Source of the DNA: Cognatiyoonia koreensis
GTDB lineage: Bacteria > Pseudomonadota > Alphaproteobacteria > Rhodobacterales > Rhodobacteraceae
Assembly: GCF_900109295.1 (NCBI RefSeq)
Contig: NZ_FOIZ01000001.1
Coordinates: 1,674,001-1,738,000, forward strand
DNA: 64,000 nt
Direction: 5' to 3'
Shown here: one piece after another, positions 27,247 through 35,743 of the stretch
How positions within the stretch are numbered: position 1 is the stretch's first letter
Layout: each line of letters starts with the position of its first letter
Notes under the pieces: generated by a model
The model's database searches: none
Told to the model about the DNA's origin: nothing
Seen by the model: the letters and a program-made list of their open reading frames with translations, nothing else
Position numbers and translations under genes: made by a program

Positions 27247-28017
27247 GTGACCGCACCTGTCATTGAAATTCGCGACCTGCACAAGTCCTATGGGGCGCTC
27301 GAAGTCCTCAAGGGCGTCGACATTGTCGCGCCAGCCGGAAACGTCGTGTCCCTGATCGGTTCATCTGGATCGGGAAAATCCACCCTATTACGTTGCGCGA
27401 ACCTGCTGGAAGACAGCCAGCAAGGTGACATCCTGTTTGAAGGCGAAGCCGTCAAATGGAAGGGCTCTGGCCTGAACCGCCGCCCGGCAGATCATGCACA
27501 AATGATCCGCATCCGCACAAACCTGTCGATGGTGTTCCAGCAGTTCAACCTGTGGGCGCATATGACGATCCTCCAGAATGTTATGGAAGCCCCGCTGACC
27601 GTATTGAGACGTGACCGAGCCGAGGTTGAGGCGTCGGCACGCAAATACCTCGACAAGGTCGGGATCGGCGACAAGTGCGACGTGTTTCCGGCGCAATTGT
27701 CAGGCGGTCAGCAGCAGCGCGCCGCTATCGCACGCGCGCTTTGCATGGAACCCAAGGCACTGCTATTCGACGAACCGACATCCGCACTTGACCCAGAACT
27801 GGAACAGGAAGTGGTGAAGGTGATCAAGGATCTTGCTGCCGAAGGGCGCACGATGATCATCGTCACGCACGACATGCGCCTTGCAGCCGACGTCAGCGAC
27901 CATGTCGTGTTTCTGCATCAGGGCAAGATCGAGGAAGAAGGCGCACCGGCTGAACTATTCGGCAGCCCGAAGACTGATCGCCTGCAAGGCTTCTTGTCAG
28001 CCACTGTCAGCGCATAG
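27247..28017 (+). CDS. Polar amino acid ABC transporter, ATP-binding protein
   Basis: 256 aa, GTG start with AAAGGATG upstream. Walker A GSSGSGKST, Q-loop MVFQQFNLWAHMTI, signature LSGGQQQRAAIARAL, Walker B ALLFDEPTSALDPE and switch His in IIVTHDMRLA are all intact. The length and the FNLWAHMT segment place it in the PAAT (HisP/GlnQ) subfamily. The matching binding protein and two permeases lie at 28.7-32.3 kb on the same strand, interrupted by two opposite-strand genes. A short GGACGG/CCGTCC hairpin (28033-28048) follows the gene. Confidence 0.93.
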   Translation: MTAPVIEIRDLHKSYGALEVLKGVDIVAPAGNVVSLIGSSGSGKSTLLRCANLLEDSQQGDILFEGEAVKWKGSGLNRRPADHAQMIRIRTNLSMVFQQFNLWAHMTILQNVMEAPLTVLRRDRAEVEASARKYLDKVGIGDKCDVFPAQLSGGQQQRAAIARALCMEPKALLFDEPTSALDPELEQEVVKVIKDLAAEGRTMIIVTHDMRLAADVSDHVVFLHQGKIEEEGAPAELFGSPKTDRLQGFLSATVSA

Positions 28018-28067
28018 GCTGGATACGATGCAGGACGGCCCCCCGTCCATCCTGCTACTATGCTGGC

Positions 28068-28358
28068 TTAGCGTTTCCAGTCAGCCAGAACTTCGAAGGA
28101 ATGCGCCTGCGGCTGCCCTTCAATATAGGACGCGAAATTTGCCCAGAGACCTTTGATCTTTTCTGCGGTCTCGGGCGATGTTTCTGACAGTTCGGTTGTC
28201 GAGACAACATAGCCAGAGCCAGCCTTGTCATCGAGAACGTTCAGAAAGCTGTGTTGGCCCGGCAAAGCCATGATCTGGTCCTTCAGCTTATCCATGATTT
28301 TCATCGCTGCGTCTTTGCTGCCGGGTTTCATTTTGTAAGGCGTGATACGAGCGTACAT
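28068..28358 (-). CDS. ABM-type (antibiotic biosynthesis monooxygenase-like) small protein
   Basis: 96 aa, alpha-beta plait. MYARITPYKMKPGSKDAAMKI, LPGQHSFLNVLDDKAGSGYVVSTTEL and a closing strand SFEVLADWKR fit the ABM/dimeric alpha-beta barrel fold. The ATG is followed by a normal start and preceded by AGGTAGC. It sits on the opposite strand inside the transporter cluster. Such proteins may be monooxygenases or have no known activity; nothing here decides it. Confidence 0.72.
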   Translation of the reverse strand: MYARITPYKMKPGSKDAAMKIMDKLKDQIMALPGQHSFLNVLDDKAGSGYVVSTTELSETSPETAEKIKGLWANFASYIEGQPQAHSFEVLADWKR

Positions 28359-28670
28359 AAGTGCTACCTTTCACTGCGGACGCGCCGAGTTGCGCGTCAG
28401 TTCTCCGCGATTTCTGTCCGCGGAATGATCAAGTATAGCATGGTTTCCGGATTTCGTGGGCATCAATTGGTTCCGCACACGCGTCTCGCCGCTCTGATCA
28501 CACCACATTGACGCTCGTAAATTCAGATGGCCTGTCCCTACGTCAGCTATGCCTGCAACCGAATTTTGATGACGCGTATCGGCCACCCTCTTGCCTTTCC
28601 CGCCGTTTCGCATAACCCTCGCGCGGTCAACGCGGGTGCACTCAAGCCCGCGCATCTAGGGAGACTACAC
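28359..28670. other. 312-bp gene-free stretch before the binding-protein gene
   Basis: This is the leader of the divergent ABM-like and binding-protein genes. A minus-strand open frame (28371-28655) has no ribosome-binding site and non-typical composition, and an in-frame plus-strand extension of the binding protein would bury its signal peptide; both are rejected. I see the ribosome-binding site AGGGAGA near 28658 for the binding protein, and no confident promoter, riboswitch or repeat. Confidence 0.5.
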
Positions 28671-29393
28671 ATGAAAAACCTGATCCTGAGCACTGCGGCT
28701 CTGGCAGTCACTGCAACTTTCGCCGTCGCCGACGCACATTCTGTCGTCCGCATGGGTACTGAAGGCGCATACCCGCCGTATAACTTTCTGAATGACGCTG
28801 GCGAGGTCGACGGCTTCGAACGCGAGTTGGGCGACGAGCTTTGCGCCCGTGCCGAACTGACCTGCGAGTGGGTTACGAACGAATGGGACAGCATCATCCC
28901 GAACCTCGTTTCCGGCAACTATGATGTCATCATGGCCGGTATGTCGATCACGGACGAACGTGACGAAGTTATCGACTTTTCAGAGGCTTACACTCAGCCC
29001 GACCCGTCTGCCTATCTAGCCCTGTCCGCAGATGCCGACATCGCCGGTGGTGTGATCGCCGCGCAGGCCGGTACAATTCAGGCCAGCCATGTTGCATCAT
29101 CCGGTGCCACATTGCTTGAATTCGCGACACCTGACGAAACCGTCGCAGCCGTCAAGAATGGCGAAGCTGATGCGGTTCTTGCCGACAAGTCATTCCTGAT
29201 GCCGATTGCAGATGCTGACCCTGATCTCGTTATGCTTGACCAGCAAGAGCTGATCGGTGGCGGCGTCGGTCTTGGCCTGCGTGAAAGCGATGGCGAACTG
29301 CGCGAAAAGTTCAACGCAGCGATCATGTCCGTCAAAGAAGATGGTACACTGAACGAACTAATCGCAAAGTGGGAAGTCGGCGAACAGTTCTAA
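28671..29393 (+). CDS. Polar amino acid ABC transporter, periplasmic binding protein
   Basis: 240 aa. Signal peptide MKNLILSTAALAVTATFAVADA, then the SBP family 3 core: RMGTEGAYPPYNFLNDAGEV, GFERELGDELCARA, AGMSITDERDEVIDFSEAY and a C-terminal VKEDGTLNELIAKW. The Arg of TDERDEVIDFS and an Asp/Glu region PDETVAAVKNGEADAVLAD correspond to the residues that clamp the alpha-carboxylate and alpha-amino groups in this family, which argues for a ligand with an amino-acid head group. ATG 28671 has AGGGAGA about 8 nt upstream; the longer frame is ignored. A strong terminator follows. Confidence 0.93.
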   Translation: MKNLILSTAALAVTATFAVADAHSVVRMGTEGAYPPYNFLNDAGEVDGFERELGDELCARAELTCEWVTNEWDSIIPNLVSGNYDVIMAGMSITDERDEVIDFSEAYTQPDPSAYLALSADADIAGGVIAAQAGTIQASHVASSGATLLEFATPDETVAAVKNGEADAVLADKSFLMPIADADPDLVMLDQQELIGGGVGLGLRESDGELREKFNAAIMSVKEDGTLNELIAKWEVGEQF

Positions 29394-29411
29394 GCTAAAC
29401 CATAGACTTGC

Positions 29412-29442
29412 AAAGGGCCGTGCTGATGCGCGGCCCTTTTTT
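29412..29442 (+). terminator. Rho-independent terminator of the binding-protein gene
   Basis: A 9-bp stem (AAAGGGCCG at 29412-29420 with CGGCCCTTT at 29431-29439) with a 10-nt loop, followed by TTT, making a six-T run overall. It isolates the highly expressed binding protein from the downstream permeases and lies against the end of the convergent oxidase gene. Confidence 0.85.
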
Positions 29443-30518
29443 CATGTTCTGAACCGATCCGGTCTGTAGGGTGCCAGTCGTTTTGTCGTGGGGTTGGTCG
29501 GCCCGTTCAGTACCTCTGCCCCAATGAGCAGTCCCATCAGTGCACCAAGTGTAATGCCCGAGTGCATACAGGCGACATAGAGCCCTTCCATCACATGCCC
29601 CACGACGGGCAGATTATCTGCTGGGACCGGACGATGGGCGAGTTCGGCCGCGTCCCACCGCAGTGCGACATCAGGCATCAGCGCCTGAAACCGCGCAAGC
29701 GAAATGTCCGCCTCTTTGTCGATGGCGTGCGCCAGCGTTTCGGATGCGTCACGTTGGTGCGAAATCGCGGCGGGCATCATAAGAGAGCCATCAGGCAGTT
29801 GTCGCATCTCGCCCATTTCAGTCACCAGTATGTGCTGGAACAGCGGCGGAAGGGGCTGAGTCTTGAGCATGACGGCGGGGCGTTGTGCGAGTGGGATGTT
29901 TATGCCGACAGAGTTCAGCAGGCTCTGTGTTCCGGTTCCAATGGCAGAAATCACCTGATCAGCTTGCAGCGTGCCTGCGTTGGTGTGCACGCCAACAACT
30001 TTGCCTGCGACGACCTCGAAACCGGTGGCGCTGACCCCTCTTGCGATGCGTGCGCCCGCCGCGAGTGCAGCTTTCAAAAGCCGGTTTGCCAAGGCCCCTG
30101 ACTCAGCTGCGCCCTCTTGCGCGAAAAGTAGGCTGCGTTCGGGTGGGTTTGCTACGCAAGGGGCAAATTGCGCAAAGGTTTTGGCGTCGATCTCCGTGAA
30201 TTCGTAGCCAAGATCGCGCAGTTCAGCGGCTTGTGCGTCCAGCGCATCGCCCTTGTTTTCAAAGCAAAGGCAACCGCACCAGTCGACCGGTAAATCCAAT
30301 GCTGCCGTCAGGTCGCGATAGGCCGCAATTGAATCCGCGCGCAGGTGAAAATGATCATGATCTAGAAAGAAACTGGCGTTGATCCATCCAAACGATGCTT
30401 GGGTTGCGGATGCCCCTCCTGCGTCGATTATCGTGACATCGGCCCCGCCGCTTTGCAGTTGATAGGCGATGTTGGCTCCGATGATTCCAGAGCCGAGTAC
30501 GATGATTTTTTGTGCCAT
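29442..30518 (-). CDS. DAO-family FAD-dependent oxidoreductase
   Basis: 358 aa. The N-terminal Rossmann motif is IIVLGSGIIGANIAYQLQSGGADVTIID, with a further FAD contact in ASATQASFGWINASFF, and a C-terminal flavin segment RPVPADNLPVVGHVMEGLYVACMHSGITLG. This is the glycine oxidase/D-amino-acid oxidase fold, oxidising an amine to an imine. It is on the opposite strand between the binding protein and permease genes, inside the amine cluster, so an amine or amino-acid substrate linked to the importer is likely but not shown. Confidence 0.88.
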   Translation of the reverse strand: MAQKIIVLGSGIIGANIAYQLQSGGADVTIIDAGGASATQASFGWINASFFLDHDHFHLRADSIAAYRDLTAALDLPVDWCGCLCFENKGDALDAQAAELRDLGYEFTEIDAKTFAQFAPCVANPPERSLLFAQEGAAESGALANRLLKAALAAGARIARGVSATGFEVVAGKVVGVHTNAGTLQADQVISAIGTGTQSLLNSVGINIPLAQRPAVMLKTQPLPPLFQHILVTEMGEMRQLPDGSLMMPAAISHQRDASETLAHAIDKEADISLARFQALMPDVALRWDAAELAHRPVPADNLPVVGHVMEGLYVACMHSGITLGALMGLLIGAEVLNGPTNPTTKRLAPYRPDRFRT

Positions 30519-30643
30519 GCCTACCCCGCCGATCTGTTCCGCAGAGTTTCATGTCACGCAGCCCGACTTGCAAGCCGTCTCGTCCGACATTGACACCTTT
30601 GCCGCCATGGGACAGGTGTTAATCACGAGGGAAGACACCGTTT

Positions 30644-31528
30644 ATGTTCAGCTATTGCACCGACCCAAGCACGCTGTCCGGCATCAGCTGGCTGTCGTGT
30701 TATCTGACAACCGCCAAACATATGGGATTGTATTGGTCCCTTGGTACGGTTTTGTTGCTTCTCGCTATTACGGCCCCGACTGCCCTTTTGTTCGGTTTTG
30801 CTGGTGCCACCGCCGCCCGTAGCAATATCCTGCCGTTTCGCTGGTTTGGGAAAACCTACATCTCGATCGTGCGCGGCATCCCTGACATTGCGTTCTTTTT
30901 GTTCTTCGTCATCGCGCTGGACCAGGTGTTCGAATACATTCGCCACCGCATCAAGTGCCCCGATTGGTCCGAACCGGTGCGCCAAGGCAATGACTTTGTT
31001 GTTTGCACGGCGGCCAAACTCCCGCTTGGCAACGCGCCACAGTGGATTCATGAAACATATGGATTTCTTTTGGCTGTTCTCACCTTTGCCATCGTGTTCG
31101 GGGCCTTTGCGGCCAACGTGTTGTTCGGGGCGATGCGCGCCGTGCCCCGCGCACAGATGGAAACGGCAGAGGCTTACGGCATGTCACGCAGACAGGCCAC
31201 ACGTCGCATTCTGATCCCCCAGATGTGGGTCTATGCGCTGCCCGGACTTTCGAACCTCTGGATGGTGCTGATCAAGGCGACGCCCCTTCTTTTTCTGCTG
31301 GGTGTCGAGGATATCGTCTATTGGTCGCGTGAACTTGGCGGCTCAAAAACCCCACAATTCACCGACTACCCCCACCCCGACTGGCGCATGTGGTATTTCT
31401 TCGGACTTCTGGTTTTCTATCTTTGCTTCACCAAAGTCAGTGAAGTTGTGCTTGATCGGATTATGGCGGGGCTCACCAAAGGACAGGCCACTGCCGCCGG
31501 TGAAGCACAGCGCAAGGCTGCGGCATGA
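30644..31528 (+). CDS. Polar amino acid ABC transporter, permease 1
   Basis: 294 aa inner-membrane permease with about five spans. The EAA loop that docks on the ATPase is AEAYGMSRRQATRRILIPQMW. A roughly 60-residue periplasmic insertion (residues about 95-130, including two Cys) lengthens it compared with HisQ. Its stop overlaps the start of permease 2 by 4 bp (ATGA). Together with the ATPase, binding protein and permease 2 it completes a PAAT importer. Confidence 0.92.
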   Translation: MFSYCTDPSTLSGISWLSCYLTTAKHMGLYWSLGTVLLLLAITAPTALLFGFAGATAARSNILPFRWFGKTYISIVRGIPDIAFFLFFVIALDQVFEYIRHRIKCPDWSEPVRQGNDFVVCTAAKLPLGNAPQWIHETYGFLLAVLTFAIVFGAFAANVLFGAMRAVPRAQMETAEAYGMSRRQATRRILIPQMWVYALPGLSNLWMVLIKATPLLFLLGVEDIVYWSRELGGSKTPQFTDYPHPDWRMWYFFGLLVFYLCFTKVSEVVLDRIMAGLTKGQATAAGEAQRKAAA

Positions 31529-32331
31529 GTTGCGCTCAAACCATCATGGACTATGGCCTGCGGGCCATCGGGATCGGCGAACGGCTGCTTCCACGCACTG
31601 ATTTCACCCTGTGTCAGCAATTCACGCTGATCGGGTCGGGGATGATCTGGAACATCTACTTTGGCCTGCTCGCACTTGTCGCCGGGTTCTTCCTTGCGAC
31701 TGCGGTCGCAATGGGAAAGGCTTCAACCAACCGGATCCTGCGCAAGATCAGCGAATGGTTCATTTTCATTTTCCGTGGTTCACCGCTCTTTATCCAGTTC
31801 TTCTTTGCCTATTTTCTGTTCCTCTCGCTCAAGTCGAGCTTTCCGATCTTCAGCCCGCTGACTTCTGCGACCTATGGCGCACTGGTGGTCCTGTTTCTAA
31901 ATACAGCCGCCTACTCGGCCGAAATTTTCTATGGCGCGCTGCAATCCATCCCCAAGGGCGACACCGAAGCTGCTGATGCCTACGGTATTACCGGCTGGTC
32001 AAAATTTCGGCGGATCACCTATCCGACGATGCTGCGCCTTGCATGGCCCGCCTATACGAACGAAGCTATTTTTCTGTTTCACTCGACGACATTGGTTTTC
32101 TTTGCAGGCTTCCCGGCGTTGCAGCAAAAAGGCGACGCCCTTTATTACGCCAATTACTTTGCGGATAAGACGTTCAACCCGTTTGTGCCTTACCCGATCC
32201 TCGCATTCTACTTTATCCTCTTGACGCTGATCGTCATTGGGGTCTTTGGTCTGATAAATACGCGCCTGAACAGACACCTGCCGTCTGACAAGCGCGTCAA
32301 ACTCAAGGTCCGTCCGCAGGTCATCCGATGA
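31525..32331 (+). CDS. Polar amino acid ABC transporter, permease 2
   Basis: 268 aa, HisM/ArtM type. Contains FIFRGSPLFIQFFFAYF, typical of the second helix of PAAT permeases, and the EAA loop AADAYGITGWSKFRRITYPTML. Both ends overlap neighbours by 4 bp, permease 1 upstream and the first glutamine-synthetase-like gene downstream, so uptake and the first ligase are translated from one message. Confidence 0.92.
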   Translation: MSCAQTIMDYGLRAIGIGERLLPRTDFTLCQQFTLIGSGMIWNIYFGLLALVAGFFLATAVAMGKASTNRILRKISEWFIFIFRGSPLFIQFFFAYFLFLSLKSSFPIFSPLTSATYGALVVLFLNTAAYSAEIFYGALQSIPKGDTEAADAYGITGWSKFRRITYPTMLRLAWPAYTNEAIFLFHSTTLVFFAGFPALQQKGDALYYANYFADKTFNPFVPYPILAFYFILLTLIVIGVFGLINTRLNRHLPSDKRVKLKVRPQVIR

Positions 32332-33659
32332 ATTGGCTCGAACAGCACCCAGAGGTGCGCAACGTCCGCTGTGGTGCGGTCGACCTGAACGGTCAGGCCC
32401 GCGGCAAGCGGATGCCCCGGAAATTTGCCGCAAAACTGGAACAGGAAGGCACGCGCTTTCCGCTGTCCGTGTTGAACCTTGATATCTGGGGCGAAGACAT
32501 CGACGACAGCCCGCTTGTTTTTGAAAGCGGCGATCCGGACGGTGTTCTGCTGCCGACGGAACGTGGCTATCTTCCAATGCCATGGCTGTCCGCGCCGACC
32601 GCCCTGCTGCCCCTTTGGTCGTTCCATGAAGACGGCACACCTTTTGCCGGTGATCCGCGTCACGCACTTGCAAATGTGGTGGCGCGCTATCGTGCGCTGG
32701 GGCTGACACCGGTCTGTGCGACCGAGATGGAATTCTATTTGGTTGACGATACCGGGCGCGAGATCCGTCAACCGCTTTCACCCCGTTCCGGCAAACGCCG
32801 TGCCGGAGCCGAAATCCTGAGTCTGCGCGCCCTTGATGCTTTCGATGTTTTCTTCAACGAGCTTTATGATGCTTGCGAAGACATGGATATCCCGGCAGAG
32901 GCCGCCATTTCCGAAGGTGGCGAAGGTCAATTCGAGGTGAACCTTTGCCACGTGCCTGACGCGCTGAAAGCCGCGGACGATGCATGGCTTTTCAAGATGC
33001 TGGTGCGGGGTCTGGCGCGCAATCACAACATGGCGGCCAGTTTCATGGCCAAACCCTATCCCGACTATGCCGGGAACGGGCTGCACACCCACTTCAGCGT
33101 GATTGACGCGGATGGAAAGAACATTTTTGCCGACGGAACCGATGACGGCACTGACACACTGAAACACGCTGTCGCCGGATGTTTGCACGGTATGGCAGAC
33201 CTGTCGCTGATCTTTGCGCCCCACGGCAACAGCTTCGCACGGCTTGTGCCCGGCAGCCATGCGCCGACGTCGATTTGCTGGGGCTATGACAATCGCACGG
33301 CCTCTGTCCGTGTGCCCGGCGGGAACCCAGCGGCCAAACGCGTCGAACATCGCCTTGCCGGGGGGGACGTGAATCCTTACCTCTTCCTTGCCGCCGTGCT
33401 CGGGTCCGCGCTGATCGGGATCGAAGACAAGATGCAAGCGCCCGCACCGATCAAAGGAAACGCTTACGAGCAGAAGCTACCGCAGGTGCCGCACACGTGG
33501 TCTGGTGCGATCGACCGGTTCGAGAAAAGCGATATCGCGCACCGCATTTTCGGGGCGCAACTGGTCGACAACTTCACCCGCACAAAGCGGCAGGAACACT
33601 ATCATTTTCAGGACCTGAGCGATGAAGAACAACTCGCGCTCTATCTCGATACCGTCTAA
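32328..33659 (+). CDS. Glutamine-synthetase-like ligase 1 (gamma-glutamylation type)
   Basis: 443 aa of the GS III/PuuA-like group. Metal and substrate motifs: CATEMEFYLVDD, EGGEGQFEVNL, GLHTHFSVID, ARLVPGSHAPTSICWGYDN with the ATP-binding Arg region, and KRVEHRLAGGDVNPYLFLAAVLG. The NxxxxW adenylylation region of GlnA-I is absent, as in amine-specific ligases. Overlaps permease 2. By family it would join glutamate to an amine with ATP; the acceptor amine is not known. It is paired with a second GS-like gene one gene away. Confidence 0.9.
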   Translation: MNWLEQHPEVRNVRCGAVDLNGQARGKRMPRKFAAKLEQEGTRFPLSVLNLDIWGEDIDDSPLVFESGDPDGVLLPTERGYLPMPWLSAPTALLPLWSFHEDGTPFAGDPRHALANVVARYRALGLTPVCATEMEFYLVDDTGREIRQPLSPRSGKRRAGAEILSLRALDAFDVFFNELYDACEDMDIPAEAAISEGGEGQFEVNLCHVPDALKAADDAWLFKMLVRGLARNHNMAASFMAKPYPDYAGNGLHTHFSVIDADGKNIFADGTDDGTDTLKHAVAGCLHGMADLSLIFAPHGNSFARLVPGSHAPTSICWGYDNRTASVRVPGGNPAAKRVEHRLAGGDVNPYLFLAAVLGSALIGIEDKMQAPAPIKGNAYEQKLPQVPHTWSGAIDRFEKSDIAHRIFGAQLVDNFTRTKRQEHYHFQDLSDEEQLALYLDTV

Positions 33660-33692
33660 TCTGCGCTTAGTGCGAATTCAGTAGGGCACACC

Positions 33693-34376
33693 ATGCACAT
33701 CGGCATTCTTCAAACCGGCCACGCTCCCGATGCTTTGATCGAATCGACAGGCGATTTCGGGGTGCTGTTCCAAAAACTGCTGGCCAACCAGGGTCTGACC
33801 TTCACCGTGTATTCGGTGGTTGATATGGAGTTTCCCGACGGACCAGAGGCAGCCGACGGCTGGCTTATTACCGGTTCGAAACATGGCGCCTACGAAGACC
33901 ATCCGTTCATTCCCCCGCTCGAAGATCTAATCCGCGCGATCTATGCGGCTGACCGACCGCTCGTCGGCATCTGTTTCGGACATCAAATCATCGCACAAGC
34001 CCTTGGCGGAAAGGTCGAAAAGTTCGACAGCGGGTGGGCCGTTGGGCGACAGGTTTATGATTGGCAGGGCCAGCCTGTAACACTCAACGCGTGGCATCAG
34101 GATCAGATCGTGGCGAAACCCGATGACGCAACCGTATGTGCCACGAACGAGTTCTGCGAATACGCCGCACTGATTTACGGCAAGAAGGCATTCACAGTGC
34201 AGGCCCACCCGGAATTCGACAGTACCTTCATCGACCTGCTGGCGACACACCGTGGCCCCGGCGTCGTACCTGATGTCCAGCTTGCCGCGGTCAAGGACGG
34301 GCTCGACAAACCCAATGACAACGCATTGCTGGCTGCGCGCATCGGGCAGTTCTTTCGTGAAAGGTCCATCGCATGA
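33693..34376 (+). CDS. Class I glutamine amidotransferase-like protein
   Basis: 227 aa. Catalytic Cys in LVGICFGHQIIAQALGG and His in FTVQAHPEFDS are intact, so it should be active as an amidase or hydrolase. Free-standing members of this group resemble the GMP synthase amidotransferase domain. In the Puu pathway a class I amidotransferase-like hydrolase (PuuD) removes the gamma-glutamyl group; by position between two GS-like ligases this is the best candidate for that step, an inference. The stop overlaps the next start by 4 bp (ATGA). Confidence 0.87.
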   Translation: MHIGILQTGHAPDALIESTGDFGVLFQKLLANQGLTFTVYSVVDMEFPDGPEAADGWLITGSKHGAYEDHPFIPPLEDLIRAIYAADRPLVGICFGHQIIAQALGGKVEKFDSGWAVGRQVYDWQGQPVTLNAWHQDQIVAKPDDATVCATNEFCEYAALIYGKKAFTVQAHPEFDSTFIDLLATHRGPGVVPDVQLAAVKDGLDKPNDNALLAARIGQFFRERSIA

Positions 34377-35725
34377 GCTGGCAAACGAAAATTCCGCCTG
34401 CAGCACAGGCTTACCTCGAAAGCAACCGTCTGGACGAGGTCGAGTGCGTCATTGCCGATTTGCCCGGCATTGCGCGCGGCAAGGCCGTCCCCGCTGCAAA
34501 GTGGGAAAACCAGGCACATTTCCACTTGCCCAATTCGATCTTCTTTCAGACCATTACCGGCGATTGGGGTGAAGCCGCGGGACCTGATGGTTTTCTTGAA
34601 CCTGATATGATCCTGAAGCCCGATCTTGCGACTGCCACCCCTGCCCCTTGGGCGGATGACGGAACGCTTCAGGTGATCCACGACGCGTTCGATCAGAAAG
34701 GGCGGCCCGTGGGCTGTGCGCCGCGCAACGTGTTGAAACGCGTCTGCGACCTATATGCCAAGGAAGGCTGGACGCCCGTCGTCGCACCCGAAATGGAATT
34801 CTACCTTGTCGGGCGCAATATCGATCCGGCCAAACCGATCGAACCAATGATGGGCCGCACAGGGCGTCCTGCGGCGGGGCGGCAAGCCTATTCGATGTCC
34901 GCCGTCGACGACTACGGCCCCGTCATCGACGACATCTACGAATTCGCCGAAATCCAAGGTATAGAAATCGACGGTATCACGCAGGAAGGCGGGGCTGGCC
35001 AGCTTGAAATCAACCTGCGGCACGGTGATCCCGTCGCACTCGCCGATCAGGTCTTTTATTTCAAACGACTCCTGCGTGAGGCCGCGCTGAGACATGACTG
35101 CTTTGCGACCTTCATGGCAAAACCGATCGAAGGCGAACCGGGCAGCGCGATGCATGTGCATCATTCCGTAATGGATGCAAAAGGCCAGAATATCTTTACC
35201 GGCAAAGGGGGCGGCGAAACCGACGCGTTCTTCCACTTCATTGGCGGCCTGCAGGAACATATGCCCAGCGTCATCGCCGTCATTGCGCCTTATGTGAACA
35301 GCTACCGCCGCTATGTCCGTGACCATGCAGCGCCAATCAATCTGGAATGGGGTCGCGACAACCGCACGACTGGCATCCGTATCCCGATTTCCGATCCCAG
35401 TGCGCGCCGCATCGAAAACCGGCTGGCGGGAATGGACTGCAACCCCTACCTTTGCATCGCTGCTTCGCTGGCTTGCGGTTATCTTGGTATGATGAATGAG
35501 ACCCGCCCGGATAAACGCTGGCGTGGTGATGCCTACGAATCCGAAGATGACATTCCCCAAGGACTTTATGCCGCGTTGGAACTCTTTGACGAAGCAAAAG
35601 AAATGCACCAGGTGCTTGGCGAAGAATTTGCCCGGGTTTATTCCATCGTGAAGCGCACGGAATACGAGGAATTTCTACACGTCATCAGCCCTTGGGAACG
35701 GGAACACCTGCTGCTGAACGTGTGA
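34373..35725 (+). CDS. Glutamine-synthetase-like ligase 2 (PuuA-type)
   Basis: 450 aa. Motifs VAPEMEFYLVG, ITQEGGAGQLEINLRHGD, AMHVHHSVMD, RRYVRDHAAPINLEWGRDNR and RRIENRLAGMDCNPYLCIAAS match the gamma-glutamylpolyamine synthetase group. It is about 30-35 percent-type similar by eye to the first ligase, so the two may act on different amines or at different steps. The start overlaps the amidotransferase stop, and a short gap separates it from the PuuB-like oxidase. Confidence 0.9.
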   Translation: MSWQTKIPPAAQAYLESNRLDEVECVIADLPGIARGKAVPAAKWENQAHFHLPNSIFFQTITGDWGEAAGPDGFLEPDMILKPDLATATPAPWADDGTLQVIHDAFDQKGRPVGCAPRNVLKRVCDLYAKEGWTPVVAPEMEFYLVGRNIDPAKPIEPMMGRTGRPAAGRQAYSMSAVDDYGPVIDDIYEFAEIQGIEIDGITQEGGAGQLEINLRHGDPVALADQVFYFKRLLREAALRHDCFATFMAKPIEGEPGSAMHVHHSVMDAKGQNIFTGKGGGETDAFFHFIGGLQEHMPSVIAVIAPYVNSYRRYVRDHAAPINLEWGRDNRTTGIRIPISDPSARRIENRLAGMDCNPYLCIAASLACGYLGMMNETRPDKRWRGDAYESEDDIPQGLYAALELFDEAKEMHQVLGEEFARVYSIVKRTEYEEFLHVISPWEREHLLLNV

Positions 35726-35743
35726 GACCAACAGAAAGCTTTC

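Noticed and set aside
28371..28655. Minus-strand 94-aa open frame before the binding-protein gene
   Set aside because: No ribosome-binding site, no family resemblance, and it covers the likely promoter and leader of the binding-protein gene.
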